Of a stretch of DNA of 64,000 nucleotides, positions 37,020 to 46,148 are shown in pieces. Numbering within the stretch: position 1 is the first letter of the stretch; each line of letters starts with the position of its first letter. Below the pieces are notes generated by a model that saw only the letters and a program-made list of their open reading frames with translations, was not told where the DNA came from and did no database searches. Location of the stretch: contig NZ_CP013200.1 in NCBI RefSeq assembly GCF_001445575.1, positions 4,030,001-4,094,000 of the forward strand, read 5' to 3'. Position numbers and translations under genes: made by a program. This DNA comes from Arthrobacter alpinus (GTDB taxonomy: Bacteria > Actinomycetota > Actinomycetes > Actinomycetales > Micrococcaceae).

Positions 37020-38505
37020 TGGGCACACCGCGCAGGCGGACGTTGATTTGCTTGGTCTGAGTGAACCCGGCCAGCATGCCTTCCAGCGAGACTTCCCTAC
37101 CCATGCCGCTCTGCTTGTAGCCTCCGTAAGACTGCCCGGCCACCTGCCCGCCACCCTGGTTGACCTGCACCCAGCCGGCCTCAACCTGGTGGGCGGTATT
37201 CAAGGCATCATCGAGATTATGGCTCCACACATAAGCCGCCAACCCGAAGTTGGTGTCGTTGGCCATGCGGATCACTTCCGAGGTTTCCTTCCACGGAATC
37301 GCCACCAGCACCGGGCCAAAGATCTCCTCCTGCGCCAGCCGGAATTCGTTCTGTGCCCCACTGAAAACGGTGGGCAAGTGATAGTAACCCTCGGTCAGCG
37401 CACCGTCGGTGGGTGCACTGCCGCCGAGCACGGCCTTCATGCCGGGGGTGGCCCGGCCCTCATCCAAGTAGCCGCTGATGGCCGCATGCTGCTTGGCATT
37501 GATGACGGCACCCATGTCGGTAGCCTCCTCCAGCGGATCGCCCACCTTCAAAGCACCGAGCTTGGCAGTGAGCCGCGCCAGCACGTCGTCGTAAATGTCC
37601 TCGTGGAGGAAAAGACGGGAACCGGCGGTGCAGCTTTGACCCTGGCGTGTGAAGCGCGATGCCATGAGCAGGCCGTCGATGAGTTCATCGTCCACCGCGT
37701 CGGGGAACACGATGGAGGGGTTCTTCCCGCCCAGCTCCAAGGACATATGAGCCAGTCGCGCACCTGCCGTGGCGGCCACTCCCCGACCCACCTCGGTGGA
37801 GCCGGTGAAGGAAACCTTGTCCACACCGGGATGTTTGGACAGCGCTTCTCCGATGACTGAGCCGCGGCCTGTCATGGCATTGACGACGCCGGCTGGCAGG
37901 TGCTTGTTGCACACTTGGGCAAGTAGCAAAATGGTGAGCGGCGCGTCGTCGGCGGCTTTCATGATGACGGTGTTCCCTGCAGCAAGGGCCGCGGGGATCT
38001 TGAACGCGGCGATCATCAGCGGCGAGTTCCAGGGCAGGATGGCCGCCACCACACCGAGCGGTTCAAGGCGCGTGTACTGCAGCTGATTCTCGCCAGCGGG
38101 GAGCGTGGTGCCCTTGACTTCCCCGGCAACCCCGGCGAAGTAGCGGAACATGGACACCATGGTGGTTGCTTCGGGGCGGGCCTGGGTGCGCAGGGCGTTG
38201 CCGGTGTCCAGGGCGGTGAGCCTGGCGAATTCCTCGGTGCGTTCCTCGAGCTCATCGGCAATGGCCAACAGGGCCTTGGACCGGCCACTAAAATGCTGGG
38301 CGCGCCAAGCCGGGAAGGCTGCTCGGGCAGCGGCCACGGCGCGGTCCACATCGGCTTCGTTGCCTGCCGGGACACGGGCAATCATGGTGTCGCGGCGGGC
38401 GGGGTTCTCCACCGTGCGCCATTCGCTGCTGACGGAGGCGACTTCTTCGCCACCAATCCACATGGGCCAATCGCGAACTGCTGCGCTCGTTTGTACATCA
38501 GTCAT
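37012..38505 (-). CDS. NAD(P)-dependent aldehyde dehydrogenase
   Basis: 497 residues: GFTGSTEVGRGV (cofactor), LELGGKNPSIVF (general base Glu), catalytic Cys in RQGQSCTAGSRL, and GPVLVAIPW. Betaine-aldehyde-type ALDH, oxidising aldehydes to acids. ATG 38505 with AAGGAA. Located between the CoA transferase and 3-hydroxyisobutyrate-dehydrogenase-like gene; substrate not determined. Confidence 0.92.
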   Translation of the reverse strand: MTDVQTSAAVRDWPMWIGGEEVASVSSEWRTVENPARRDTMIARVPAGNEADVDRAVAAARAAFPAWRAQHFSGRSKALLAIADELEERTEEFARLTALDTGNALRTQARPEATTMVSMFRYFAGVAGEVKGTTLPAGENQLQYTRLEPLGVVAAILPWNSPLMIAAFKIPAALAAGNTVIMKAADDAPLTILLLAQVCNKHLPAGVVNAMTGRGSVIGEALSKHPGVDKVSFTGSTEVGRGVAATAGARLAHMSLELGGKNPSIVFPDAVDDELIDGLLMASRFTRQGQSCTAGSRLFLHEDIYDDVLARLTAKLGALKVGDPLEEATDMGAVINAKQHAAISGYLDEGRATPGMKAVLGGSAPTDGALTEGYYHLPTVFSGAQNEFRLAQEEIFGPVLVAIPWKETSEVIRMANDTNFGLAAYVWSHNLDDALNTAHQVEAGWVQVNQGGGQVAGQSYGGYKQSGMGREVSLEGMLAGFTQTKQINVRLRGVPNG

Positions 38506-38514
38506 GGCTTTTCC

Positions 38515-39432
38515 TTAAGCAGTAGCGGCTGAGGCGGAAGTGTTCAGGGACCCATCAACCAAGGAGACAATCCTGCTGCAGTCCTTGCCGCCCTCGCCCT
38601 GGTCAATGAGACGCTGGAACAACTGTTGGACGTGCTCGCCAATTTCCAGCGGGGTATCGGTGCTGCGGGCCGCAGCAATGGCCAAGCCAATATCCTTATT
38701 GGCCAGCTCCGCCGTGAAGGACGGCGCAAAATCGTTGTTGGCCGCTGAGGTGGGAACCACACCAGCCACCGGATACCAGGTGCGCAGCGCCCAGCTGTCA
38801 CCTGAAGAGACGGAGGCGATGTCCCAGAAGACCTGCTTATCCAAGCCCAGACGGTCAGCCAGCACGGCACCTTCTGCGGTGGAGGCCAAGTTAATGAACA
38901 GCATCAGGTTGTTGCAAATCTTGGCGGCTTGGCCGGTGGTTGCGCCACCCGTGGGAATGATGTTGCCGGCCATCGGCTCAATGTAGGCCGAGGCGTCCGC
39001 CACTGCACCACTTTCACCGCCAATCATGAAGGTGAGTGACCCGGCAGCCGCGCCGCTCATGCCGCCTGAAACAGGGGCATCGACAAAGCGGAAGCCGGCG
39101 GCAGCAGCGGCGTCGTGCACGGCCTGTGCGGAGTCAATATCAATGGTGGAGGAATCAATGAGCAGGGTTTCCTTAGCCGCGGCATCCAGAATGCCGCCAT
39201 CCCCAAAGTAGACGCTGCGAACATGGTCGCCCTTGGGCAGCATGGTGAAGACCACGTCGGCACCGGCAACAGCCTCGGCGATCGATGCGGCGGCTGCGAC
39301 ACCATTGCCAACAGCGGCCGCGAGGGCATCTGCATTGAGGTCAAAGCCCCGGACGGTATGCCCTGCCTTGACCATATTGGCCGTCATGGGTCCGCCCATG
39401 TTGCCCAAACCAATCCACGCCACAACTGCCAT
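38515..39432 (-). CDS. 3-hydroxyisobutyrate dehydrogenase-like beta-hydroxyacid dehydrogenase
   Basis: 305 residues with the NAD-binding GLGNMGGPMTANMVKAGHTVRGFD and the catalytic-site motif DAPVSGGMSGAAAGSLT, plus GQAAKICNN with the catalytic Lys. Family members oxidise 3-hydroxyisobutyrate (valine) or reduce tartronate semialdehyde. First gene of an operon running leftward, with AAGGAG upstream. A LysR gene is divergent. Confidence 0.9.
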   Translation of the reverse strand: MAVVAWIGLGNMGGPMTANMVKAGHTVRGFDLNADALAAAVGNGVAAAASIAEAVAGADVVFTMLPKGDHVRSVYFGDGGILDAAAKETLLIDSSTIDIDSAQAVHDAAAAAGFRFVDAPVSGGMSGAAAGSLTFMIGGESGAVADASAYIEPMAGNIIPTGGATTGQAAKICNNLMLFINLASTAEGAVLADRLGLDKQVFWDIASVSSGDSWALRTWYPVAGVVPTSAANNDFAPSFTAELANKDIGLAIAAARSTDTPLEIGEHVQQLFQRLIDQGEGGKDCSRIVSLVDGSLNTSASAATA

Positions 39433-39546
39433 GATGAAAGCTCCTTTGCTTACTTTGCCATTATGTCCTAGGCCACAAACTTCGCGCCGCTATGACCAGC
39501 ATCACACCCTGATAGAGTGCAAACAAGAGCGAAATTGGCAGAGTGC

Positions 39547-39564
39547 ATGTGCATCTATGCACAT
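39547..39564. promoter_or_regulatory. Palindromic site in the LysR/dehydrogenase divergent region
   Basis: ATGTGCAT-CT-ATGCACAT, perfect 8-bp arms, between the two divergent starts. A likely LysR-type binding site. The half-site ATGCACAT recurs at 43003-43010 upstream of the symporter operon. Confidence 0.6.
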
Positions 39565-39612
39565 AGACGGCAGCGGCTGGGTGCCTGCATATATAGATGG
39601 AGAACATCGGCG

Positions 39613-40521
39613 ATGGAATTCAAAAGTTTTCCCAGTCCTGACGACTTGTTGGTTCTCCTCACGGTGGCGCGCCTGGGCCGGTTCACTGCTGTTGCCGACG
39701 CCCTGGAAACCACACACACCACAGTTTCGCGGCGGATTCTGGCTCTGGATAAGCAGCTTGGCGGGCGCACCTTGGAGCGGACCCCACAGGGCTGGGAACT
39801 GACGGAGCTAGGCCGGGCAGCTGTTTCGGCCGCCGAGGGCATCGAAAAGAGCCTGACCACCTTGAGTACCGGCCTCCGGGAAGGGGCCGACGTCCTCTCC
39901 GGGGTGGTGAGGGTCAGTACCTCGGATGGTTTCGGCGCCCGCATCGCCACCCCGGCCATCATCAGACTGCAAAAGCAGCATCCGCTCCTGCGCGTGGAAT
40001 TGCTCAGTGCCACTCGACGCCTGAGCCAAAACCGGTCCGGGGTGGACATTGAGGTGGTTCCCGGAACCGTTGAGGCCGGGCGCTCCGAAACCATGCTGCT
40101 GACTGACTACGTGCTGCGCCTCTACGCCGGACCGGGTTACGCCGCCGAGAATGAGATGCCCACAACCGTGGCCGAATTAGCCCATCACCCCTTCATTTCC
40201 TATGTGGATTCCACCTTGCAGGTCTCGGAACTGGCCCTGCAGCGAGACGCGCTCCCTGCTGGTTCTGCGTACTTCCAATCGACGAGTGTTTTTGCTCAAG
40301 TCGAGGCTGTCCGCTCCAATGGTGGCATCGCCATGATTGCGGCCTTCATGGTGGAGGGGCGGGAGGACTTTGTGCAGGTACTGCCCAACGAGGTGCGGCA
40401 AGTGGTGCAATATTGGGCAGCTGCCAGGCCAGAGTCCATGCGCTCCCCCGCCGTGCAGGCCGTCCTTGCAGCGTTCATCCAAGAGACCCGGCGAATGCGA
40501 AAGCAACTCCTGCCAGACTGA
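39613..40521 (+). CDS. LysR-family transcriptional regulator
   Basis: 302 residues: N-terminal HTH RFTAVADALETTHTTVSRRILALDKQLGG and a C-terminal substrate-binding domain (GVVRVSTSDGFGARIATPAI; NGGIAMIAAFM). Divergent from the 3-hydroxyisobutyrate-dehydrogenase operon, which it probably activates. ATG 39613; an in-frame start at 39517 is too far upstream of the family N-terminus and would include the palindrome. Inducer unknown. Confidence 0.9.
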   Translation: MEFKSFPSPDDLLVLLTVARLGRFTAVADALETTHTTVSRRILALDKQLGGRTLERTPQGWELTELGRAAVSAAEGIEKSLTTLSTGLREGADVLSGVVRVSTSDGFGARIATPAIIRLQKQHPLLRVELLSATRRLSQNRSGVDIEVVPGTVEAGRSETMLLTDYVLRLYAGPGYAAENEMPTTVAELAHHPFISYVDSTLQVSELALQRDALPAGSAYFQSTSVFAQVEAVRSNGGIAMIAAFMVEGREDFVQVLPNEVRQVVQYWAAARPESMRSPAVQAVLAAFIQETRRMRKQLLPD

Positions 40522-40554
40522 TAGACCCCGCGCCCAGCATCGCCCCAACAACGC

Positions 40555-40637
40555 TAGCGAAGCAATGGCTGGAAAACTCCGAACGCTAACGCAGGTAGTG
40601 CGCTAGCGTTCATGAAATTCCAGCCATTGCTGCGCTA
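40555..40637. repeat. Nested inverted repeat between convergent genes
   Basis: Outer arms TAGCGAAGCAATGGCTGGAA (40555-40574) and TTCCAGCCATTGCTGCGCTA (40618-40637), 19 of 20 complementary, around an inner hairpin GAACGCTA/TAGCGTTC (40581-40588/40603-40610). Lies between the LysR and dehydrogenase ends, so it can work as a two-way terminator. Same outer/inner design as at 21893-22041. Confidence 0.75.
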
Positions 40638-40655
40638 TGGTCTGCGCCAGGGGGC

Positions 40656-41438
40656 TTACGCGGTCCAGCCACCGTCCATGACATAGGAGGCACCCGTGAC
40701 CATGGCGGCCTGGTCAGAGGCAAGCCAGGCCACCAACCCCGCAATTTCCTCGGGCTCAATCAGCCGTTTGATGGCATTCTTGGCCAGCATAATCTCAGAA
40801 ACTACCTGTTCTTCAGGGATGCCGTGAGATGCAGCCTGGTCGGCGATCTGCCCTTCAACGAGGGATGTGCGGACATAGCCGGGGTTGACACAGTTGCTGG
40901 TCACCCCATGCACCCCACCCTCGCGGGCGGTGACCTTGGACAGGCCTTCGAGTCCGTGTTTTGCCGACACATAGGCAGATTTGAAAGCCGAGGCTCGCAA
41001 TCCGTGAATCGAGGACATATTGACAATCCGCCCAAAACCTTGTTTATACATGTGTGGCAGGGCCGCTCGGATCAGCAGGAACGGCGCCTCCAGCATGATG
41101 GTGACGATGCGCCGAAACGCTGCCGGGTCAAAGTCCTCGATGGGGCTAATGGTTTGAATCCCGGCATTGTTGATGAGAATGTCAACCTCCAGCGTCAAGG
41201 ATTCCAGCGCTTGAGTATCCAGCAGGTCCACGTGCCAGGCTTCCCCGCCCACCTCGGCGGCAACTGCGGCAGCACCGGCGGCATCGCGATCGGCCACGAT
41301 GACGTAGGCACCCTGAGCTGCCAAGGCCCTGGCGCAAGCGGCCCCCAGACCGCCCGCACCTCCGGTGACAAGTGCGCGGCGTCCGGCTAGCGAGCTTGGC
41401 GGCAAACCCGGAGCAACTCCGACGGCAGAAACATTCAT
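40656..41438 (-). CDS. Short-chain dehydrogenase, 3-hydroxybutyrate dehydrogenase type
   Basis: 260 residues: Rossmann TGGAGGLGAACARAL, NNAGIQ, Ser of SSIHG, and the catalytic YVSAKHG (Y-x3-K). 3-hydroxybutyrate dehydrogenase is the closest family by motif, oxidising 3-hydroxybutyrate to acetoacetate. Starts 4 bases after the symporter stop; operon with it. Confidence 0.85.
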   Translation of the reverse strand: MNVSAVGVAPGLPPSSLAGRRALVTGGAGGLGAACARALAAQGAYVIVADRDAAGAAAVAAEVGGEAWHVDLLDTQALESLTLEVDILINNAGIQTISPIEDFDPAAFRRIVTIMLEAPFLLIRAALPHMYKQGFGRIVNMSSIHGLRASAFKSAYVSAKHGLEGLSKVTAREGGVHGVTSNCVNPGYVRTSLVEGQIADQAASHGIPEEQVVSEIMLAKNAIKRLIEPEEIAGLVAWLASDQAAMVTGASYVMDGGWTA

Positions 41439-41441
41439 CAG

Positions 41442-42833
41442 CTAGCCCATCCTTGTTGCGGACTTGGCCGCAGCGGCACGGCCCAGGGCCAGCGTTCCGG
41501 CAGCATCGGCGTCGTCAATGTCTTGGAGGGAAACACCTTTGGTTTCCTTGAGGAAGATGACAGCGACGGCTGTGACCATGCAGGCGCCGAGCAGGTACAG
41601 GGCCACGGGGACGGAGGAGTTGTAGTGCTCCACCAACCCGGTCGCAATAAACGGTGCCATGGAGCCGGCCACGATCGAGGTGACCTGGTAGCCCAGCGAA
41701 ACGCCGGAGTAGCGCATACGGGTGGGGAACATTTCGGCCATGATGGCGGGCTGTCCGGCGTACATCAATGCGTGGAAGAGCAGGCCGATGGTGACGGCGG
41801 CAAGGATCATCAGATCGTCCTTGGTGTCCATCATGGGGAAGGCGAAGAAGCCCCAGGTAGCTCCAGTAATGGCACCCAGCATGTACGTTGGCCGGCGTCC
41901 AATAGCATCGGACAGCTTACCCACCAGCGGCACAACGATGAAGTGAATGGCATGCGCTACAAGCAGTAGGAGCAGGATTCGGGAGGTATCGATATCGACG
42001 ATGATTTTCAAGTACGTGATGGAGAACGTGACCACAAGGTAGTACAGAATATTCTCGGCGAAGCGCAAACCCATGGCGGTGAACACGCCGCGGGGGTAGC
42101 GGCGGAGAACTTCCAACACACCGTAGCCGGCCTCGGGGTTTTCTTCGATCTGCTCGCGGGCCTCGAGGAAGATGGGGGCGTCGCTGACCTTGGTGCGAAT
42201 GTAGTAGCCAATCAGCACGATCACAGCTGAGAGCCAGAAGGCCACGCGCCAACCCCAGCCCAGGAAGGCAGCTTCGGTGAGGACGGAAGAGAGAGTCAGC
42301 AGAACACCGGTGGCCAGAAGGTTGCCGAGCGGGACTGCGGATTGCGGCCACGAGGCCCAGAAACCACGGGACTTGTTGGGACTGTGCTCGGCAACCAGGA
42401 GGACGGCCCCGCCCCACTCCCCACCGACAGCGAAGCCCTGGATGAAGCGCAGACCCACCAGCAGTGCCGGTGCCCAGTAGCCAACCTGGCCAAAGCTGGG
42501 CAGGCACCCCATGAGGAATGTGGAGACGCCAACAAGGATGATGCTGAGCTGCAGGAGCTTCTTGCGGCCAAACTTGTCACCGAAGTGGCCAAAGACGATG
42601 CCACCGATGGGCCGGGCCACGAAACCGACGGCGTAGGTCAAAAAACCTGCCATGATCGCGTCGAGCTCGGAGCCGGAGTTCGGGAAGAACATCTTGCCAA
42701 ACACCAAGGTGACGGCTGTGGCGTAGAGGAAAAATTCGTACCACTCCACCACGGTTCCAGCCATGGAGGCGGCAACAACCTTCCGCAGACCAGAGTCCTT
42801 TGCCGATTGTGTCGGCCCAGCGTGTGTACTCAT
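41442..42833 (-). CDS. MFS metabolite:H+ symporter (MHS family)
   Basis: 463 residues, 12 helices, with MHS features VVEWYEFFLYATAVTLVFGK and GGIVFGHFGDKFGRKKLL. Imports organic acids or zwitterions such as shikimate or related compounds; substrate unknown. Start ATG 42833 with AGAGGAG, although the frame is open to 42905. Clustered with the two dehydrogenases as the probable uptake system for their substrate. Confidence 0.9.
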   Translation of the reverse strand: MSTHAGPTQSAKDSGLRKVVAASMAGTVVEWYEFFLYATAVTLVFGKMFFPNSGSELDAIMAGFLTYAVGFVARPIGGIVFGHFGDKFGRKKLLQLSIILVGVSTFLMGCLPSFGQVGYWAPALLVGLRFIQGFAVGGEWGGAVLLVAEHSPNKSRGFWASWPQSAVPLGNLLATGVLLTLSSVLTEAAFLGWGWRVAFWLSAVIVLIGYYIRTKVSDAPIFLEAREQIEENPEAGYGVLEVLRRYPRGVFTAMGLRFAENILYYLVVTFSITYLKIIVDIDTSRILLLLLVAHAIHFIVVPLVGKLSDAIGRRPTYMLGAITGATWGFFAFPMMDTKDDLMILAAVTIGLLFHALMYAGQPAIMAEMFPTRMRYSGVSLGYQVTSIVAGSMAPFIATGLVEHYNSSVPVALYLLGACMVTAVAVIFLKETKGVSLQDIDDADAAGTLALGRAAAAKSATRMG

Positions 42834-43109
42834 TGTTACTCCTCTGCGCCGGGGCGCACCTGTCGACGTTGACATCTGGGCCATCCCGCTGAGATCGACG
42901 TGCACTCAGATTGTGATCTGGACCACGCGGCATGGCACTCCGAGTATGCCAGCGCCCTCACCCGAACATCAATGACCATTCGCGCAGAGCAGGTGCGCAA
43001 AAATGCACATGTATTTTAGGTGCGCATCGCGTGGAAATGCTCGGGAAACGCTCGGGCCCAGACCAGGCTGGCGCTAGGACGCAGCTCGCGACGAGAAGTA
43101 GCAGGTGCC
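42834..43109. other. Region between symporter and alcohol dehydrogenase
   Basis: No gene supported. Contains ATGCACAT at 43003-43010, in the stretch AAAATGCACATGTATTTT, an imperfect inverted repeat with a half-site equal to the LysR palindrome at 39547. Could be a promoter or operator for the symporter operon. Confidence 0.45.
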
Positions 43110-44252
43110 CTAAACAGTGCCGAAGGTGAAGAGCCGGCGCACCACGCGGCCGTCCGCCAGGGCATCGAGGCTTTCGTTGATCTGCGCAATCGGCATGGTG
43201 TCCGTGTGCAGCAACTCGATGGGCAGCTGCCCATCGCGCCACATTTGAATGTAGGCGGGGATGTCGCGGGAGGGATCAGCATCACCCATGTAGGAGCCGA
43301 TCAGCCGCTTACCCGTGCCGGCAAACTGCAGCGCCTGAACATTGAGCATCTGGTCCGGGTGGGGCAGCCCCACCGAGACCAGCGCACCACCGCGGTCCAG
43401 CAACCCCAGGCAGGTTTCCATGACTTTGGCGCTGCCGACTGCTTCGATGGCCACATCTGCACCAAAGCCGGAGTGCTCCTCGACCAGCCCGGCGGCCTCA
43501 TCCGGGGACCCGGCGAAGTGTGCGCCGCAGCGCAGCGCCAGAGCTTGCTTTTCCGGCAGCGGATCAATGGCAATGACAGTGGTGAAAGGAATTTGAACGG
43601 CCGCCATGACCGCACTCAAACCCACCGCCCCCATGCCGAACACCATCACGGTTTGGCCCGAGGTGACCTTCGCGGAGTGGATGACGGCACCAATTCCGGT
43701 GAGGGCAGCACAACCAAACATGGCAGCGATATCCAGCGGGACGTCGTCGTCAATCACCACCACGGATTCGCGAGCCACCACCGCATATTCCGAGAACGCC
43801 GACACACCTAAATGGTGGTTGATGCGCTCCCCCGACTGCGAGCGCAGCAGAGCCTCGCCGTGCAGGAGATCGCCGCTGGCATTGGCCGCAGCGCCGCGAT
43901 GGCACAGCGCCGGCCGGCCACTGGCGCACGCCTTGCAACTGCCGCAGCTGGGGACAAACACCAGGACAACGCGGTCACCCGGAGCCACACCCTCCACGGA
44001 AGGCCCGACGCCGGCCACGGTTCCGCTGGCCTCGTGCCCCAAAGCCATGGGGAGCGGCCTGATCCGGGAGCCGTTGATGACGGACAGGTCCGAGTGGCAC
44101 AGGCTGGCGCGTTCGATCTTGACCAGCACCTCGCCTGCGCGCGGCACCGGGATGGGAAGCTGCTCCAGCACCAGCGGCGCGCTGTCCGCATAGGGCCGAG
44201 TGGCTGTGCAGGTACGCAGAACTGCGCTTGTCATCAATGTTTTCTCAGTCAT
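43110..44252 (-). CDS. Zinc-dependent alcohol dehydrogenase
   Basis: 380 residues, MDR superfamily: catalytic CHSDLSVING and GHEASGTVAGVG; structural Cys set CGSCKACASGRPALCHRG; NAD motif VFGMGAVGLSAVMAA. Oxidises an alcohol to an aldehyde that the adjacent ALDH could use. ATG 44252 with GAAGGG; an upstream in-frame ATG at 44267 is less likely. Same strand as the symporter operon, 276 bases apart. Confidence 0.9.
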   Translation of the reverse strand: MTEKTLMTSAVLRTCTATRPYADSAPLVLEQLPIPVPRAGEVLVKIERASLCHSDLSVINGSRIRPLPMALGHEASGTVAGVGPSVEGVAPGDRVVLVFVPSCGSCKACASGRPALCHRGAAANASGDLLHGEALLRSQSGERINHHLGVSAFSEYAVVARESVVVIDDDVPLDIAAMFGCAALTGIGAVIHSAKVTSGQTVMVFGMGAVGLSAVMAAVQIPFTTVIAIDPLPEKQALALRCGAHFAGSPDEAAGLVEEHSGFGADVAIEAVGSAKVMETCLGLLDRGGALVSVGLPHPDQMLNVQALQFAGTGKRLIGSYMGDADPSRDIPAYIQMWRDGQLPIELLHTDTMPIAQINESLDALADGRVVRRLFTFGTV

Positions 44253-44462
44253 GCGTTGACCCTTCATGGCTTTCGATCATGGCTTTCGATGCGGCGGCCA
44301 AAATCGCAGTGATCTGGCCCACCCAATGGTTTTGAAGTGATCCTAGCCGTTGCGGGCAGCAAAACCGGAAGATAGCCAGGAGATATTGACGGCCCGGATA
44401 GGATGAAAAAGCATCCTTGTCTCGAGTTGCCACGATCCATCACAGTCCCTGGGGGATTCACC

Positions 44463-45359
44463 ATGCGAAAAATTTCTGGCCTTCTGTGCGCCGTTGCGGC
44501 GTCGGCCGTCCTAGCGGCCTCGGGTTTATCCCCTGCATTGGCACAATCTCCGCCTGCCAGCTCTAGCCCGTCACCCGTTTCCTCTGTGGCCCCGAGTGCC
44601 TCTGCGGCCTCAAGTACGACGGCGGATCCCGCACCTGCCGCTTCTGCCGAGCTCGGCGCGGGAGCTACACCGACGCCTGCGACGACGTCCACGCCGTCCA
44701 TTGCGACGCCGGCCGCCAGCGCGGGTGCCGAGCCGGGCCAAGCTGGTGCAACGAAGTCGGCCATTGCCTCGTCATCGCCCATCGTGACGGCAGACCCCGC
44801 AGCGGCCAAACCAGCCAAGAGCCCTGTAGCCCGCGCGCTGGCCGGCTTCTACGTCCCCAACGCCAATGACGTTTTTGTGGCGAAGGTACTGGCCAGGGCC
44901 AACGTCTACCGGGCCCAAAACGGCGCAGCCCCACTGGTTCTGAACACGGCGATTAGCACTGGTTCACAAGAGTGGGTTCTGAAACTGAACGGGCAAATTA
45001 ACGCTGACACGCTGGACACCGCCAAGTTGCATCGCCCGGACTACGGCACGTCCATCCTCCCTGCCGGCTTTGACACGTACTCGGAAATCATCGGCATCAA
45101 CAACACGGCCGAACAGATTGTTGACTGGTGGATGAATTCCCCTGGCCACCGTGCGGCACTGATGGATAAGCGATTCACCGACTTTGGGCTGGGCTACGTC
45201 AAGACCACAAAAGCTGGCTGGAGCGGCATGACGGTGGTCGCAGGAAACCTGGCCAGGTACCCGGCGACGCCCGAGCCGACCCCAGCACCGACTGTGCCAG
45301 CGACGGCCAAACCGACCCCCGCGCCGACCACCCAGCACCGACGTCTGGCCCCGTCTTAG
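44463..45359 (+). CDS. Secreted CAP/SCP domain protein, N-terminal part of a frameshifted gene
   Basis: Signal peptide MRKISGLLCAVAASAVLAAS ending PALAQ, an Ala/Ser/Pro-rich linker of ~130 residues, then a CAP (SCP-like) domain: LARANVYRAQNGAAPL, EQIVDWWMNSPGHRAALMDK and VVAGNLARYP. A Pro/Thr tail reads PTPAPTT and then shifts frame into a stop. A ribosome site GGGGGA precedes ATG 44463. Losing one C at 45331-45333 separates it from the downstream VCBS part. As it stands this fragment would still be a complete secreted CAP domain. Confidence 0.8.
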   Translation: MRKISGLLCAVAASAVLAASGLSPALAQSPPASSSPSPVSSVAPSASAASSTTADPAPAASAELGAGATPTPATTSTPSIATPAASAGAEPGQAGATKSAIASSSPIVTADPAAAKPAKSPVARALAGFYVPNANDVFVAKVLARANVYRAQNGAAPLVLNTAISTGSQEWVLKLNGQINADTLDTAKLHRPDYGTSILPAGFDTYSEIIGINNTAEQIVDWWMNSPGHRAALMDKRFTDFGLGYVKTTKAGWSGMTVVAGNLARYPATPEPTPAPTVPATAKPTPAPTTQHRRLAPS

Positions 45360-45379
45360 CAGCGGGCGACATTGCCGCT

Positions 45380-46084
45380 GTGAACTCCGCCGGAAACCTC
45401 TATGCCTACCCCTCGGCCAAGGGCGGTGACTTGTGGAACAGCAAGTTCATCTCCGCAGGCTGGGCCGGAGTTCAGCAGCTAACCGTAGCGGACTCCAACA
45501 ACGACGGCCGCCAGGACTTGTTCGCGGTATGGGCGGACGGACGGCTCACAATCAGTTTCGGCCAAGCCAACGGCACCCTGAAGACTGCGCAAACGATCGG
45601 CACAGGATGGGCCCAGTATGACGTGGTCATCACTCAGTGGAAATCAGGCTCGGCGTATCCCTCCATCGTCGCCAAAAACCGCGCTACCGGGCAATTGTTC
45701 CTCTATCCAAACCTAGACGGCACTCGGTTTGGGACCCGCCAGCAGATTGGATCAGGCTGGGGATCCTTGACCATCCTTGCCGCTGACTTTGATGGCGATA
45801 AGAAGCAAGACCTGCTCGCGCGCACCAGCTCAGGACAGATGCTGCTGTACCGCGGCACTGGTACGGGCGGATTCATCAGTGAAGCGCGCCGAGTGGTGGG
45901 GACCGGCTGGAGCTCCATGAGCCATATTTCTGGTATTGCCGGACATGTGGGAGCAGGCAGCTACGGTGTCCTAGCCCGCTCCACCAACGGCAACCTGTTC
46001 TATTACCCGGTCCTTCGCAACTCGTGGGGCGCCAAGTTGCAGATCGGCACAGGTGGCTGGCAAGCCCTGAAGCTGGGCAGCTAG
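45380..46084 (+). pseudogene. VCBS/FG-GAP repeat domain, C-terminal part of the frameshifted CAP gene
   Basis: Contains four related repeats such as SNNDGRQDLFAVW, GDKKQDLLARTSSGQMLLYR and SYGVLARSTNGNLFYYP, each with Asp-rich calcium-type loops and repeated GTGW, as in FG-GAP/VCBS beta-propeller proteins. The frame upstream reads PAPTSGPVLAAGDIAAV directly after the PTPAPTT of the CAP fragment, so it is the same gene without its own start. Missing one C explains the split. The whole would be a surface CAP-propeller protein. Confidence 0.8.
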
Positions 46085-46148
46085 AACCACCCGCACCGTA
46101 AGCCTCACCGCGGCGCCAACGGAATCGGCTGGCCCCGGCGGGAACGTC

